From NCBI GenBank assembly GCA_037447655.1, contig JBBHKE010002386.1:1-24865 (forward strand): DNA of 24,865 bases, given 5' to 3'. The position numbers and the translations under genes are program-made. Below, piece by piece: positions 1-9,957 of this stretch. Numbering within the stretch: the first letter of the stretch is position 1; every line of letters begins with the position of its first letter. Source of the DNA: Zygnema cylindricum. Lineage: Eukaryota > Streptophyta > Zygnematophyceae > Zygnematales > Zygnemataceae. Below the pieces are notes generated by a model. It was not told the origin of the DNA. It made no database searches and saw only the letters and a program-made list of their open reading frames with translations.

Positions 1-821
1 TTAGAACAAAAGGAAAAGGATAATAAGCTATAAAATAAAAAAACAAAAAAAAAAAGCTTTTTAATTTTAGCTTATGTGAGATGCTGTTTTTAAAAAATAT
101 GTTTTTGTTTTGTCATTTCTAATCTTAGAGTTGATATTTAGATCTTAGAATTAACTTTATATGTTAAATTTATCTATAATTTCTATATATCATTTCAAAC
201 ACATTTTTTCCACCTCTCAAATTGAAAGATTGACAGTAATTCTTTAGACAAAATTCTTAACCGTGACGGTTTTATTTTGAAAAAGACCTTTTTTTTTAAT
301 TCAACTTCATTCTCAAAACTTGAAATTATCACAATGGAAGGAGTTTTCCAATAACCCAAAAACCCAGAAATCCTTTTCATATTTTGTAAAAATCTCCGGT
401 TTTTGGAGCCCGGACTGTTTAAAATGTCTTTTCCGAGACGAAAACAGCGGACGTATAATTTTTTTTTGAACTGAAAACCCTTTTCCAAAGACCAAGGATG
501 TGGACTGATTGGGACGCCGGTAACTCTAATCGGCGGTATATCGAAACATTTGGCGGGAAATAAAATGGACGGTCGCGATTGTTTGAAAAATTGGCGGTAA
601 TTGCAACGACGGCGGAGTCTTTTTTCCGAATTGACTTTCGATGATTGTCACGTGTCACCAGGCGACAGGAACGGTTTAGAATGCAATGTGAAATTGTGAC
701 GACTACAGTACAGTACACCATGTATCTCATTTACACCTTGTAAATGTTTTTTTCGTGCACACGTGTTTGATTGTCACTTGACAACGCCAATCGGAACTTC
801 GGGAAGCTACAATACTGTACA
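1..821. other. Unassigned AT-rich upstream DNA
   Basis: I see no supportable gene here. The short open frames on both strands (for example around 195-730) have no recognisable motif and overlap one another on opposite strands. From about 690 onward GTAC-containing words become frequent, leading into the MITE at 822. Confidence 0.4.
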
Positions 822-1046
822 GTACACCGTGAATCGTTATTAGTGTTAATGTTATTTTTGTCACTTAAAACATCTTTTCTCCCTACACGCATGTCGGTTC
901 TTAAATCTAACGGTTGCGATTGAAAGCTAAAATTCTCAGCTTCCGATTGGCGGTCTCCATTTGAAAATCGGGCAAGTGTGTACGGAGAAAAGACGTTTTA
1001 AGTGGTGAAAAAATTATTAACCCTAATAGCGATACACGATTTGTAC
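822..1046. mobile_element. MITE copy 1 (long terminal inverted repeats)
   Basis: The left end reads GTACACCGTGAATCGTTATT and the right end is its approximate reverse complement (CTAATAGCGATACACGATTTGTAC region). Inside each end, ACTTAAAACATCTTTTCTCC on the left mirrors GGAGAAAAGACGTTTTAAGT on the right, so the inverted repeats are roughly 65 bp. There is no coding capacity. The same element occurs at 10435, 22791 and 23914. The centre of this copy has the same orientation as the copy at 23914 and is inverted relative to the other two. It lies about 940 bp upstream of UFC1. Confidence 0.85.
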
Positions 1047-1550
1047 AGAATGTATCCTACATTTCCATCGTAGCCATCGGTGTGACGTACTGATGTGTGC
1101 ACCCAGAAAAGAAAGAACGTTACAGTACCGTACTAAGCAATGCCCTTTGAACAATTTACAGAACAATGGTTATTGAACTGACTTTTTGTTCAAAGGCATG
1201 AGCTGTTTTAACCTGTCACATAACAAAACTGGTCACATATGTACACAGTTTTTTGATACTAGAACTGCGAACGGAACTTTATCATAGTTTGTAAAACTTA
1301 TTAATGTTCCTTGAATGTGGCAACAGCGTCATAGTATTTTTCTCAGTTATAGACGTGCAATATTAGGTGACGTGGAAAGGTTTTATGTGTACTATCCCGT
1401 AAAATTATAGAAAATCTTGAACGTCCACTTAAAATCTAACGCTGTAGATGCATTCTGTTTTTTGTCACTGCTTTCTATCCGTGTAACAATACAGCAGCGA
1501 ACAGAAATATTACCATGTTCCATGTGCGATGCTATGTTTTAGGGACGTTA
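1047..1550. other. Intergenic DNA, no gene seen
   Basis: AT-rich sequence between the MITE and the 5-bp array. It contains several GTAC/TACAGTA words but no recognisable coding or RNA gene. Confidence 0.4.
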
Positions 1551-1620
1551 CTGTACTGTACTTTACTGTACTTTACTGTACTGTAATGTACTGTAATGTA
1601 CTGTACTATACTGTGCTGTA
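1551..1620 (+). repeat. 5-bp tandem array, CTGTA-like, about 14 units
   Basis: Fourteen consecutive 5-bp units read CTGTA or one-base variants (CTTTA, ATGTA, CTATA, CTGTG). The array sits about 360 bp upstream of the UFC1 start codon, so it probably lies in or near the UFC1 promoter. Any regulatory role is inference. Confidence 0.85.
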
Positions 1621-1984
1621 GTTTGTAGTCCACAGTTTCCGCACACACCCGCATACCGGAGTGGAAATTTCCTGCGACTTTCCGCACTTAATTTATAATA
1701 CGGAACATTTTTGCGAGTTGTGCGCACGGAATATTCCCAATTATTGAGAACTCCAGTCCAAACTATTATGAACCAGTTAGGTTTTCCTGCAAGTCTTTCT
1801 TTTTGCTGCCATCTCACTCAACTTTTTTATAACTCTTGACCATCTTTGTCTTTTTTTCTTTTTTCCCTGTACCGATTACGGAAAAATAAAACATCATTTT
1901 GTTTTTCTTTTTGTCGCGAATTTTCTGCAGTAATTGTTTTATACTTTTTCTCTGTATTTTTTTCGTCATAATTTTCTGAAACTC

Positions 1985-4900
1985 ATGGATGGATGGGACA
2001 CTTCTACTAAGGCAGTGGTGCAAAAAATTCCTCTTTTGACAGTAAAAGCTGGACCAAGGGATGGAGAGGCATGGAAAAGGAGGTTAAAGGAAGAATACCA
2101 GGTAAAACTATTACCAAACCTAAAAATAAATAAATAATAAATAAAAAAAAATAACACAAAACAAAAGTAAAACCTAAACACAAAACCAAAAAGGAAAGCA
2201 AAACAAAAAGAAATAACAGAAATGGAAATGCAATAAGGGGGAAGGGAGAGAGAAATAGGGGGAGGGGAAGAGGGATGGTGATAAAATATATATACATGTC
2301 GATTTTCTCTTCCTTGTGGACACATTAATCGGGTGACTAATTGAAATGCTAAATGATATCTTTGAATAAAAAAATAGGAAACATTGCACTCTCTCCCTTC
2401 TGCCCTTCATTCCTCCCTCTCACTTCCTCTCTTTATCTCTCCTTCCGCTCCCTCTCTCCCTTCTCTTCCTCACTCTGTGTCTCCCTCTCTCTCTCTCCCT
2501 TATACGCTTTCTCCATCTCTTTCCTATCTTCCTCTATCCCTTCTCTCCCTATCTTCCTCTCTTCCTTCTCTGCCTCTCTCCTTACTCCGTCACTCCTGCT
2601 CTCACTCTCTCCCTTTCTCCCTTTCTCAGTTCTTTCCCTCACTTCTCTCCCTTTCTCCCTCTCTTCCTTCTCTCCCTTTCTCCCTTCTGTCCCTCTCTCC
2701 CTTCTCTTCCCTTCTCTTCTCTCTCTTTTCCTCTCTCCCTCTCCACCTCTCATCCTCCTTCCATTTCCTCCCCCTCTCCCTTCTCGTCCTCTCTCCGTAC
2801 TCCTTTTCTCTCTCTCTCCCCTGTCTTCCTCCTTCCCTTCTGTCCCTCCCTCCCTCTCTCCCATTCTCCTTCTCGTCCTCTCACTTTCCCTCCGGTTCTC
2901 TTGGTCTCCCTCTCTGTCCTCTCTCCCTCTCTCCCTCTCTCCCTCTCTCCCTCTCTCTCCATATCTTCCTCTCCTATTCTCTCCCTTCTCTCCCTCTCTC
3001 CATTCTCTCCCTCGCTCCCTTCTGTCCTTTCCCTTCTTCCTCTCTCCCTCTCCCTCTCCTCCCTCTCTCCCTCTCACTCTCTCACTTTCATCCTCTCTCC
3101 CTTCTCTCTCCTCCCTTCCTCTCTCACTCCTCTCTCCTTCTCTCCTTCTCTCCCTCTCTTCCTCTCACTCCCTTTCCTTTCTCACTTCTCTCCATATCTT
3201 CCTCGTTTCCTCTCTCCCTTCTCTCCCTCTATCTCCTCTCTTCCTCACTTGGTCTCTCCCTTTCTCTCTCTCCCTCACTCCCTCTCTCCCTCTCACGCTC
3301 TCTCCCTTCTCTCCGCTCTCCTCACTCCCATCTCTCCTCTCCCCATTTTCTCCCTCTCACTTCTTTCCCTCTCTCCCTTCTCTTTCTCACTCTTTCTCTG
3401 TCCCTCTCTCTCTTCTCTCCCGTTCTCCCTCTTGCTCTCTTCCCTCTCTTTCGTCTCCTCTCTCTCTCTCCCTCCCATCCTCCCTCTCTTCTCTCCCGCT
3501 CTCTCTTCTCATCCTCTCCCCGTCACTCCCTCTCTCCCACTTCCCCCTTTCTTCCTCTCTTCCTTCTGTCCCTCTCTCCCTCTCCTCCCTTCCTCTTTCT
3601 CCCTCTCTCCCTTCTCTCCATATCTTCCACTTTTTCACTCTCCCGTCTCTCCCTCTCTCCCTCTCTCTTGCTCTCCTCTCTTCATCCAAAATCGAAGTCA
3701 GGAGAATGCACTTAAAGTACTAACAGTTCCATTTCCTATTCATTTGTTTCTTTAGTTCCTTATTTTCTTGTTCCCTATATTGATGGTTTGTTCCTTCTTC
3801 ATTTTCTCCTCTGTTTCTTCATTTTTCAACTCTTTTTCGCCTTTTTCTCACAATTATTATTGCTATTTTCCTTTTTTTTAAGGCTTTGATTGCTTACATT
3901 TAAATGAACAAGTTAAAAGATAATGATTGGCTTCTGTACTAACTTATCTTTTTATTTCTTTATTTACAATCTCTTTCCCTCTGTTTGGCATTCACTTTTT
4001 TCTTATTTTTTCTCTTTTTTTCGTCTCGTTTTCTTCTCTTTTTCTTCTCTTCTTTTCCATTTTTTTTTCTTGTTCTTTATTATTATGGTTGTTAACCTTT
4101 ACGTTTTCGTCTTTTCAGGCTTTGATTGCCTACATTCAAATTAACAAATTGAAGGACAATGATTGGTTTTAGTATGGTTGAGAGTTTATTTTAACTATTT
4201 TTGTGAGTGCTATCAATACAAAGTTTTTGTTACCGCTTTGTTTCTTTCCTTTATTCTTATAGTTATTATACTTTCTCTTTTTCTCAGGCTTCGATTGCCA
4301 CATTTAACTGAACAAATTGAAGAACAACGATTGGTTCTTCTATTTTGTTCTTTCTTTGTTTACTTCTTTTTATTCTTAAGACTATTGGTCTTTTCTTTCC
4401 TTTTCTTTTCTTTTCTCTTCTTTTCAGGCTTTGATTGCCTACATTCATCCGAACAAGTCGAAGGACAACGTTTAGTTTTCATGATCTTTTCTTTCTTTGT
4501 TTCCTTCCCTCTATTCTTATAACTGATTTTCTTTCTTCTCTTTTCTTTTCAGGCTTTGATTGCCTACATTCAAATGAACAAATCGAAGGACAACGATTGG
4601 TTCTCGTTGAGTCCGGCCAATCCGGAAGGCACAAAATGGAAAGGCAAATGTTGGTACGTCCACAATTTGCTAAAATACGAATTCGATTTACAGTTTGAGA
4701 TTCCTGTCACGTATCCCGCGACGGCTCCGGAGCTCGAATTACCAGAACTTGATGGAAAAACAGCGAAGGTATTTCACAAAAGCCGAGAAAAAAACAAAAA
4801 AAAAAAAACCAAACAAAATAAAACATTTTCAAAACAATGAAAATTTTGGAAAAAAGTTTGGAAAATTTTGTAAGTGGCGGTTGGTTTTTTGTGCAATCTG

Positions 4901-5951
4901 GAAGTTTGGTGTTAGAAAACAATGCCGAGAGAGGGAGAGGAGGGAGAGGGTGAGGGAAAGAAGAGGGAGCGAGAGGGATGCAACTTTCTAAGAAAGTTTT
5001 GCATGTTTTTTTTTTCCCCTTATATTCTGGTTTTTGAAGTTACCCGATACCAATTTTATTTTTTTAGCGTTGGTTCCTTTACTAGTAACTCTTCGTTGAC
5101 CAACTTGGAGTTCTAATGTCATAATAGGAAACTCTTATCTTAGAAAAACCAATCTCTCCCTCTCTCCCTCTCTCCCTCTCTCCATCTACCTCTCTCCCTC
5201 TCCCTCTCCCCCTTTCTCCTCCTCCCTCTCTCCCTCTGCCACTTTCCCGCCTCTCTCTCTCCCCCTCTCCCTCTCCCTTTCTCCTCTCCCTCTCCCTTTC
5301 GCCTTCTCCCTCTCCCTCTCCCTCTCCTCCTTCTCTCCTCCTCCCTCTCTCCCTTTCCCTCTCTCCCTTTCCCTCTCTCCCTGTCAGTATTAATTTTTAT
5401 TTTTTTTCCCGGTGATGTAGATGTATCGAGGAGGCAAAATTTGTCTCACTATCCATTTTAAACCATTATGGGCTAAGAACAGGTGAGCAAAATACGAAAT
5501 CCTTTAAAACCTTTAAAAAACTATTTCATTTTGTATGCTACATTATTTGTATTTGATGCTATTTGTATTTAATATTACCGGATATTTGTGTTTCTGATTC
5601 AAAATTTACTTGTTTCTTCATTGTTTTATTTGTGTAAATTTTGAATTGTTGCTTTTCCAAATAAGTACCTTGCAATCTTCGTTTTTTTTATTTGTTCCCT
5701 TTGTTTTTTTTTTCGTTTTCCTTCCTTCTTTCCTCCCTCCCCTCCCTTCCCTCCCTCCCTCCCTCCCTCCCCTCCCTCCTTCACTCTCGCTCCCTCACTC
5801 CCTCCCTTTTTCCAGTCCACATTTTGGAATTGCCCACGCCTTATGTCTCGGAATGGGTCCGTGGCTCGCGGCCGAAGTTCCCTATTTGGTCGACAGTGGA
5901 GTCATACAACATAAAGACAACTTACCAAAAGACAAAGCTTCGACTTCGTGA
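1985..5951 (+). CDS. UFC1: Ufm1-conjugating enzyme 1 (UFC1), four exons
   Basis: E2 enzyme that takes UFM1 from the E1 UBA5 and, with the UFL1 ligase complex, transfers it to lysines on targets such as ER-bound ribosomes. Exons: 1985-2101, 4553-4768, 5421-5482 and 5816-5951; all introns are GT...AG and phases match (0, 0, 2). The product is 176 residues, against 167 as I recall for human. Order: N-terminal helix [12 protein letters not shown] (residues 1-12), [73 protein letters not shown], then [20 protein letters not shown] with catalytic Cys119, then [20 protein letters not shown]. The start at 1985 was chosen because it gives the family's usual N-terminus; an in-frame ATG at 1934 would add 17 odd residues. 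The residue three after the Cys is Ile, where human has Asp. Wording is plant-like from memory. Confidence 0.97.
2389..3687 (+). repeat. 1.3-kb C/T (polypyrimidine) tract in UFC1 intron 1
   Basis: Almost every base on the + strand is C or T, built from 8-mers such as CTCCCTCT and CTTCTCTC, with occasional isolated A or G. The word CCATATCTTCC recurs near 2959, 3193 and 3617, hinting at longer-period duplication. The tract lies within intron 1 (2102-4552). The C/T strand is the sense strand, so the pre-mRNA would carry a very long CU-rich segment. Open frames of about 450 codons rich in Ser, Leu and Pro arise from the repeat and are not genes. Confidence 0.95.
3883..4552 (+). repeat. Four decayed tandem copies of the intron 1 acceptor plus exon 2 start
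   Basis: The true exon 2 begins at 4553 after a pyrimidine tract and CAG. The same acceptor and the first ~50 bp of the exon occur four more times upstream, with exon-like starts at 3883, 4119, 4288 and 4428. Spacings to the next copy are 236, 169, 140 and 125 bp. Each is preceded by a T-rich tract and AG. Each has an early stop if read in the UFC1 phase: after ALIAYI (copy 1), [17 protein letters not shown] (2), ASIATFN following a 1-nt deletion (3), and [15 protein letters not shown] (4). Intervening intron sequence (TTTCTTTGTTTNCTTC and TATTCTTA words) is also shared, so the unit spans the intron/exon boundary. Confidence 0.93.
4922..4979 (+). repeat. Purine (GA-rich) tract in UFC1 intron 2
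   Basis: A nearly pure A/G stretch built from GAGAGGGA and GGGAGAGG words, about 150 bp inside the 5' end of intron 2 (4769-5420). It is roughly complementary to the C/T tract at 5153-5382 in the same intron, so the two could pair in the pre-mRNA. Confidence 0.8.
5153..5382 (+). repeat. C/T tract in UFC1 intron 2
   Basis: About 230 bp of CTCCCTCT-type repeats on the sense strand, with only a few purines. It ends some 40 bp before the exon 3 acceptor at 5420. It is the same sequence class as the intron 1 tract. Confidence 0.92.
5715..5815 (+). repeat. C/T tract and acceptor of UFC1 intron 3
   Basis: CCTCCCTCCC-type repeats run nearly up to the TTTTTCCAG acceptor of exon 4. Unlike the tracts in introns 1 and 2 it merges with the functional polypyrimidine tract of the splice site. 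Confidence 0.88.
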
Positions 5952-5970
5952 ATAATGAAATTTTGACTTA

Positions 5971-6067
5971 ACATTTCGTCTAAACGTTTCCTCTAAACAT
6001 TTCGCCTAAACATTTTGTTTAAACATTTGGTCTAAAAGCACTTCGTCTAAACATGTCATCTAAACAT
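5971..6067 (+). repeat. 13-bp minisatellite downstream of UFC1
   Basis: About seven diverged copies of a unit close to ACATTTCGTCTAA start 19 bp after the UFC1 stop codon, so the array probably lies in the 3' UTR or polyadenylation region. One unit carries a 2-bp insertion. Confidence 0.85.
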
Positions 6068-6205
6068 TAAATCGTGTCTCGACACTAAATTGTGTTTCGG
6101 AATTAGATCGTGTCTCGATGGTAAATTGTTTTTTGATATTAGGTTTTGTCTCAACGTTAAATTCCGTTTCGTCGTTAAGTTTTTTTTCGACGTTAAATTG
6201 TGTCC
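6068..6205 (+). repeat. 18-bp minisatellite adjoining the 13-bp array
   Basis: About eight diverged copies of a unit close to TAAATTGTGTCTCGACGT follow the 13-bp array with no gap. Both units share the word TCTAAA or CTAAAT at the junction, so one array may have slipped into the other. Confidence 0.82.
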
Positions 6206-6989
6206 ATCTATTAAATTGATTTGAACTATCTTCTTTAAGGACTACATGATGAGAAGGTCGTTGAGGGTTTTATTAAACAAATCCATTTAAGGGTTTGTTG
6301 ATGGTTTTGGGTTGTAGAAAATATTGACGTATGTTACCATTGGTTTTTCAGCTTCAAAAATGTGAAGCAAGAATGTAGAATAATTGATTATTTTTTTGGC
6401 GGTTTTGCTCCCTTCTCAATGAACTACATGTTGTGAAATTTGATGTTTGAGTTATGTGTTTTTACGTGTTTTTTTTTCTATGATGGTTTTTTTTTCTGTT
6501 TTCACAAATACTGTTTTTGAGTTTTGCCTTCGTGTACATTATTGTACGGTATTGTGTGATATTATGTACATTTGTCATTTTGTCATTTTGTCATTTTGCC
6601 AAGTAAATAGAATAGTTAAAATACAATGGGGTACCAGAGGAATCGGGTTCATATCGGGTTCAATTTAGTGACTTGGAGTTTTTTTTATTTTTTGTTAGAT
6701 AATTTGAACAACAAGGTAATAAAAGAGAAATTGAAATTCTGAACAAGCAAAGCAAATAAACAATCAAAATAACAAACAAGAAGACAAATAAAAAAATAAA
6801 CAAGTAAACATGCAACGCCAAAGTTGTTTTAGTATTACAAAAAGGAACGAATAAGTTTATCTCAACTTTCCATACAAAATTGATTATTTTTGCATTCTCA
6901 ATATTCTCATAGTAGATAACATATTTCAATGCATTGAAATACTATGTTTCCTTGCATTTGTGCACTGAATGAGAAAATGCATTTAAGTG
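6206..6989. other. Intergenic AT-rich DNA, no gene seen
   Basis: No recognisable gene. A short tandem repeat of a 9-bp unit (TTTTGTCAT) occurs near 6569-6598. UFC1 transcription presumably ends at the beginning of this stretch. Confidence 0.4.
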
Positions 6990-7554
6990 GATTTGTTTTT
7001 TTTAGATTGCAACACTTTCTTTTATGGAGGTTGCCTCAGACAAAGAAACCCAAAAAAGTTCAAAACCTTGAAATCGTACAAAAACTTGGGAAAGATAAAA
7101 ACCTGAAAGAAATACATTAAACACTAATAATGCTAAAAAAAAACCTTCAGATCAGAGACAAAGTATACCATGAAATTTATGGCCATGAGAATAGTGTCTC
7201 AAAGAATTTAACGGTAGTCACAATAACCGTGAACGTAAAAAGTAACCGAAAGTTGAGTTTGAAAACAAAACCAAAAAAAGAAAATCTTCAATTACATTGT
7301 CTCAGATTACAAATATACAAAATTACACAATTCTTTTGTCCCAAAATTCCCATAAAGCTTGGGCAGAAAAACGTGGCAAATACTCTCTATATTTTTTGTC
7401 TTTTATGTGATTCTTTTTGAAATTATTTAGTTACCGAAGCTTGAAACTCCGTTAAAGCTTTCTATTTTCTTCGTGAGAAGTAAAAATCACGAAATGAAAA
7501 ATTGCGAAAAAAAAACAAAAAGAACATTTGTGAAAAAAGTGTTATTTTTGAGAG

Positions 7555-8771
7555 TTATTTGTAGTAAAGAAGAGCAAGAGGCAAACAATGTTCATTTTGT
7601 TGAATGACTGTCTGTCCGGGGTAAATTGCCTGCAAAAAACGAATAAGAAAATGGCTTGAAATCTTTCAAAAAGGAAGAAAAGAATGGATTAAACAAATGA
7701 AATAGAAAATTGAATAAAATAATTGGATAAAAATTTGAAATAGCGAAGGACCGGAAGCTTTTCTCATAAACACAGTATCGAATTAACAAAATAAATCCTA
7801 CTTTTCTTTTATGATAAACGAACGGTTGTTTTTTTTTTGTTGTTGTTATTCCGGATGATGTAATAGAAACGAATATTTGAAAATACACGATTTGACGCAA
7901 AAAAAAAAGGTTAAAATTTACCTGCAAATATTGAACTCGTGCCAAAAACATCGCACGGTATCCTGCAAAAACGCACTATTCACTTTTTAACTAGTGGGAC
8001 AGATGTAACAACATTACCTTTCTTTCTTTCTTTAAGAAACTCTAAATTTGAAGTCATTTTTCACTATACACTTAATAGTGTGACTAATAAAACAACATTG
8101 ACTGGAAAAGATTATACGTCGGACAAAAACACTATCGTTCAAAGTACAGAGTATTGACTTTGTAAAAAGGTGAAGTATGTATTGACCACCTATGTTTTCA
8201 ATTAGTTCATGTGGTCTATTATAAACTATGATAAATCTGGATAATCTAGTAGCAAAAACTACTAAAAATTTCATTTAATCTTCATAATCTAGTACCAAAA
8301 ACATCCTCACAATCCTACTTATCTCGGTAAACGATATACTTTGAGAAAACAAATGTAATGCATATCTCCAAAAAATGACTCCATTCAAGCAAAAAAAGAT
8401 AAACTTGTGACGTTTTATCATTCCTCGACTTACCATGTCCATCAAGGTCAGTGTAACCATGAGAAGTATCAGGATGGGTGGCAAAATAAAGTCCGCCCTT
8501 TGTTCTCCTCACATCAAAACCGTTGTCGACTATACTTTTTACGAATCTATGTTTCGTTCCATGAAACATTAACATTTCGTTCTCTCTTAGAGATTCAAAA
8601 CCCCAAGAAGATAAAAGATATTTGAAAAAAACTGTCGCTGGCGATGTACAATTGTACTTCCCAGCATACGAAGGTAAAAGAACAGTGTTTTGGACACATG
8701 ATTTGTATGCATTCTCCACCGTCGGATTCCGAACAAAATGGATATGCCCAAGTGTGATACAGTTTGTACCA
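7555..8771 (-). CDS. PARP-type ADP-ribosyltransferase catalytic domain, copy A (partial gene)
   Basis: Three minus-strand exons: 8771-8434, 7962-7922 and 7629-7555 (TAA stop). The main donor GTAAGT and both TTTTGCAG acceptors are good, and frames join cleanly. About 150 residues: HIHFVRNPTVENAYKS (the entry strand and helix of the PARP fold), then FHGTKHRF with the NAD-binding His, DNGFDV, GLYFATHPDTSHGY with the triad Tyr, RAMFLARV, and a last exon ending CLPLALLYYK. PARPs move ADP-ribose from NAD+ to targets. Aligned with PARP1 YNEYIVY, the catalytic Glu position is Gln here (YPGQTVI), giving H-Y-Q. That fits a mono-transferase or an inactive enzyme. No helical regulatory domain precedes the fold. 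5' exons are incomplete: the CCCH exon at 9605-9755 is the likely N-terminal part, but at least one linking exon is not identified. Confidence 0.78.
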
Positions 8772-9604
8772 CTGTATTCAAAAAAAAAAATAAAAAAAAA
8801 ATCAAATCAACTTAGTGCTTTGTTTGTGATACAGTCGAATGGACAAAAAGACCAATGTAGTTTAATTATACAATCGAGATTCCAACCATACAATTAAGAA
8901 ATTTCTACACGCACACATACATATTTCCTAATGTATGGCATTAAACATACCCAAAAGAAGATTAAAGCAAAAAACTTAAAACGAGCAAGTTTACGCAATG
9001 TTGCTCCAGTAAAGTATTATACATTTTTTTATAATTTCATAACATCATACCATAAGTTAAACATTTTCTAAGCTTCTTGTGTGCATGTAATCAGCATTTG
9101 GAGCACCAAAATTATTAGAGTACTTTTATTTAAACAAAAAAACTCCACTGGCTATTAGAAGTGAGAAAATTTATCGAAGAGCATGGTAATGATGCCACAT
9201 AAAATAATCTGATAGCATTTAACTATTGCACTTGTTGAACTTATTGAACTCAATCAGATATCTTGAATTTTAACGAACTTTGATTTAAAAAAGTTGTTGA
9301 ATGGCGATATATCTGCAGCCATGTAAAGATACCCCATAAACCATACGTAAGTACCCAGTTGAAACCAAAAACTGTTAAAAAAATGAACTGAAAAAAGCAA
9401 TAAATCCTAGCGTAAAAACCAATCGCTAAATAATTGAATAAGTAAATTACCGCAGTCGAGTTCAATTGAAAAACGCAAGTAAGTATCTTTTGTATATTAG
9501 TCAAACAATATCGTTGTTTACCATTGTCTTTTTTATAACAAATATTTTATACAATAACTGTTACGACTGTTCTATGTGGCGGTGATGCGGTTAGGCTCGT
9601 AAAC

Positions 9605-9755
9605 CTTGTAGAGGAACAAGATCTTGCCCAGAATGGAGAAATGTACAAAATTGCCTGTTATAGCAATTATTTCCATAGGGACAAAATGACATTTTGTGAC
9701 AGCTTGTCACACAATTTTTTCGGGGCGAATATCGACCTTCCTTGCGTCTTGAAAC
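9605..9755 (-). CDS. CCCH zinc-finger exon, copy A (putative 5' exon of PARP copy A)
   Basis: Read on the minus strand the frame gives SFCPYGNNCYNRQFCTFLHS, a C-X5-C-X5-C-X3-H finger as in the Nab2/ZC3H14 class of RNA-binding CCCH proteins. NCVTSCHK precedes it. Proposed acceptor at 9756 (CTACTAG) and donor AAG/GTTTAC at 9604; a TAA follows shortly if the donor is not used. The exon is about 0.85 kb upstream of the PARP exons, same strand. CCCH followed by a PARP domain is the layout of animal PARP7, PARP12 and PARP13. The link to PARP is inference from neighbourhood and from conservation of both parts in the sister blocks. Upstream of the finger, copies A and B differ by 1 nt, so the true exon start is uncertain. 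Confidence 0.5.
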
Positions 9756-9957
9756 CTAGTAGAGAATTGCAAATTTGTTCTTTTACAAGAAAAAGAAAGG
9801 AAGGAAAATTTTAAAACCGGAATATAAGTAGGAAAGTGAAGAAAGATTAGTGGTGGGAAAGGGGAAAGAGTCACGAAGGTATGAAAGCAACAAAGGCAAG
9901 AAAGGCGATTAAAAATCGATAAACGGTTGTGAAATTTATACGGATTTTAATCTTTTT

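Noticed and set aside
195-730. Overlapping short frames on both strands near the left edge
   Set aside because: No motif, no splice context and mutual overlap; nothing supports coding.
1934-1984. In-frame upstream ATG for UFC1
   Set aside because: It would add 17 residues rich in Phe and Tyr that have no counterpart in the family; the ATG at 1985 gives the expected N-terminus.
2353-3723. Open frames of about 450 codons rich in Ser, Leu and Pro
   Set aside because: They arise from a C/T repeat in which stop codons on + are nearly impossible; three frames on + and several on - are open at once, and the tract lies inside a UFC1 intron.
9250-9504. 84-codon hydrophobic minus-strand frame as a membrane protein or linking exon
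   Set aside because: The frame is not kept in block B, and hydrophobic residues are expected from T-rich DNA. A linking exon may still hide here but I cannot define it.
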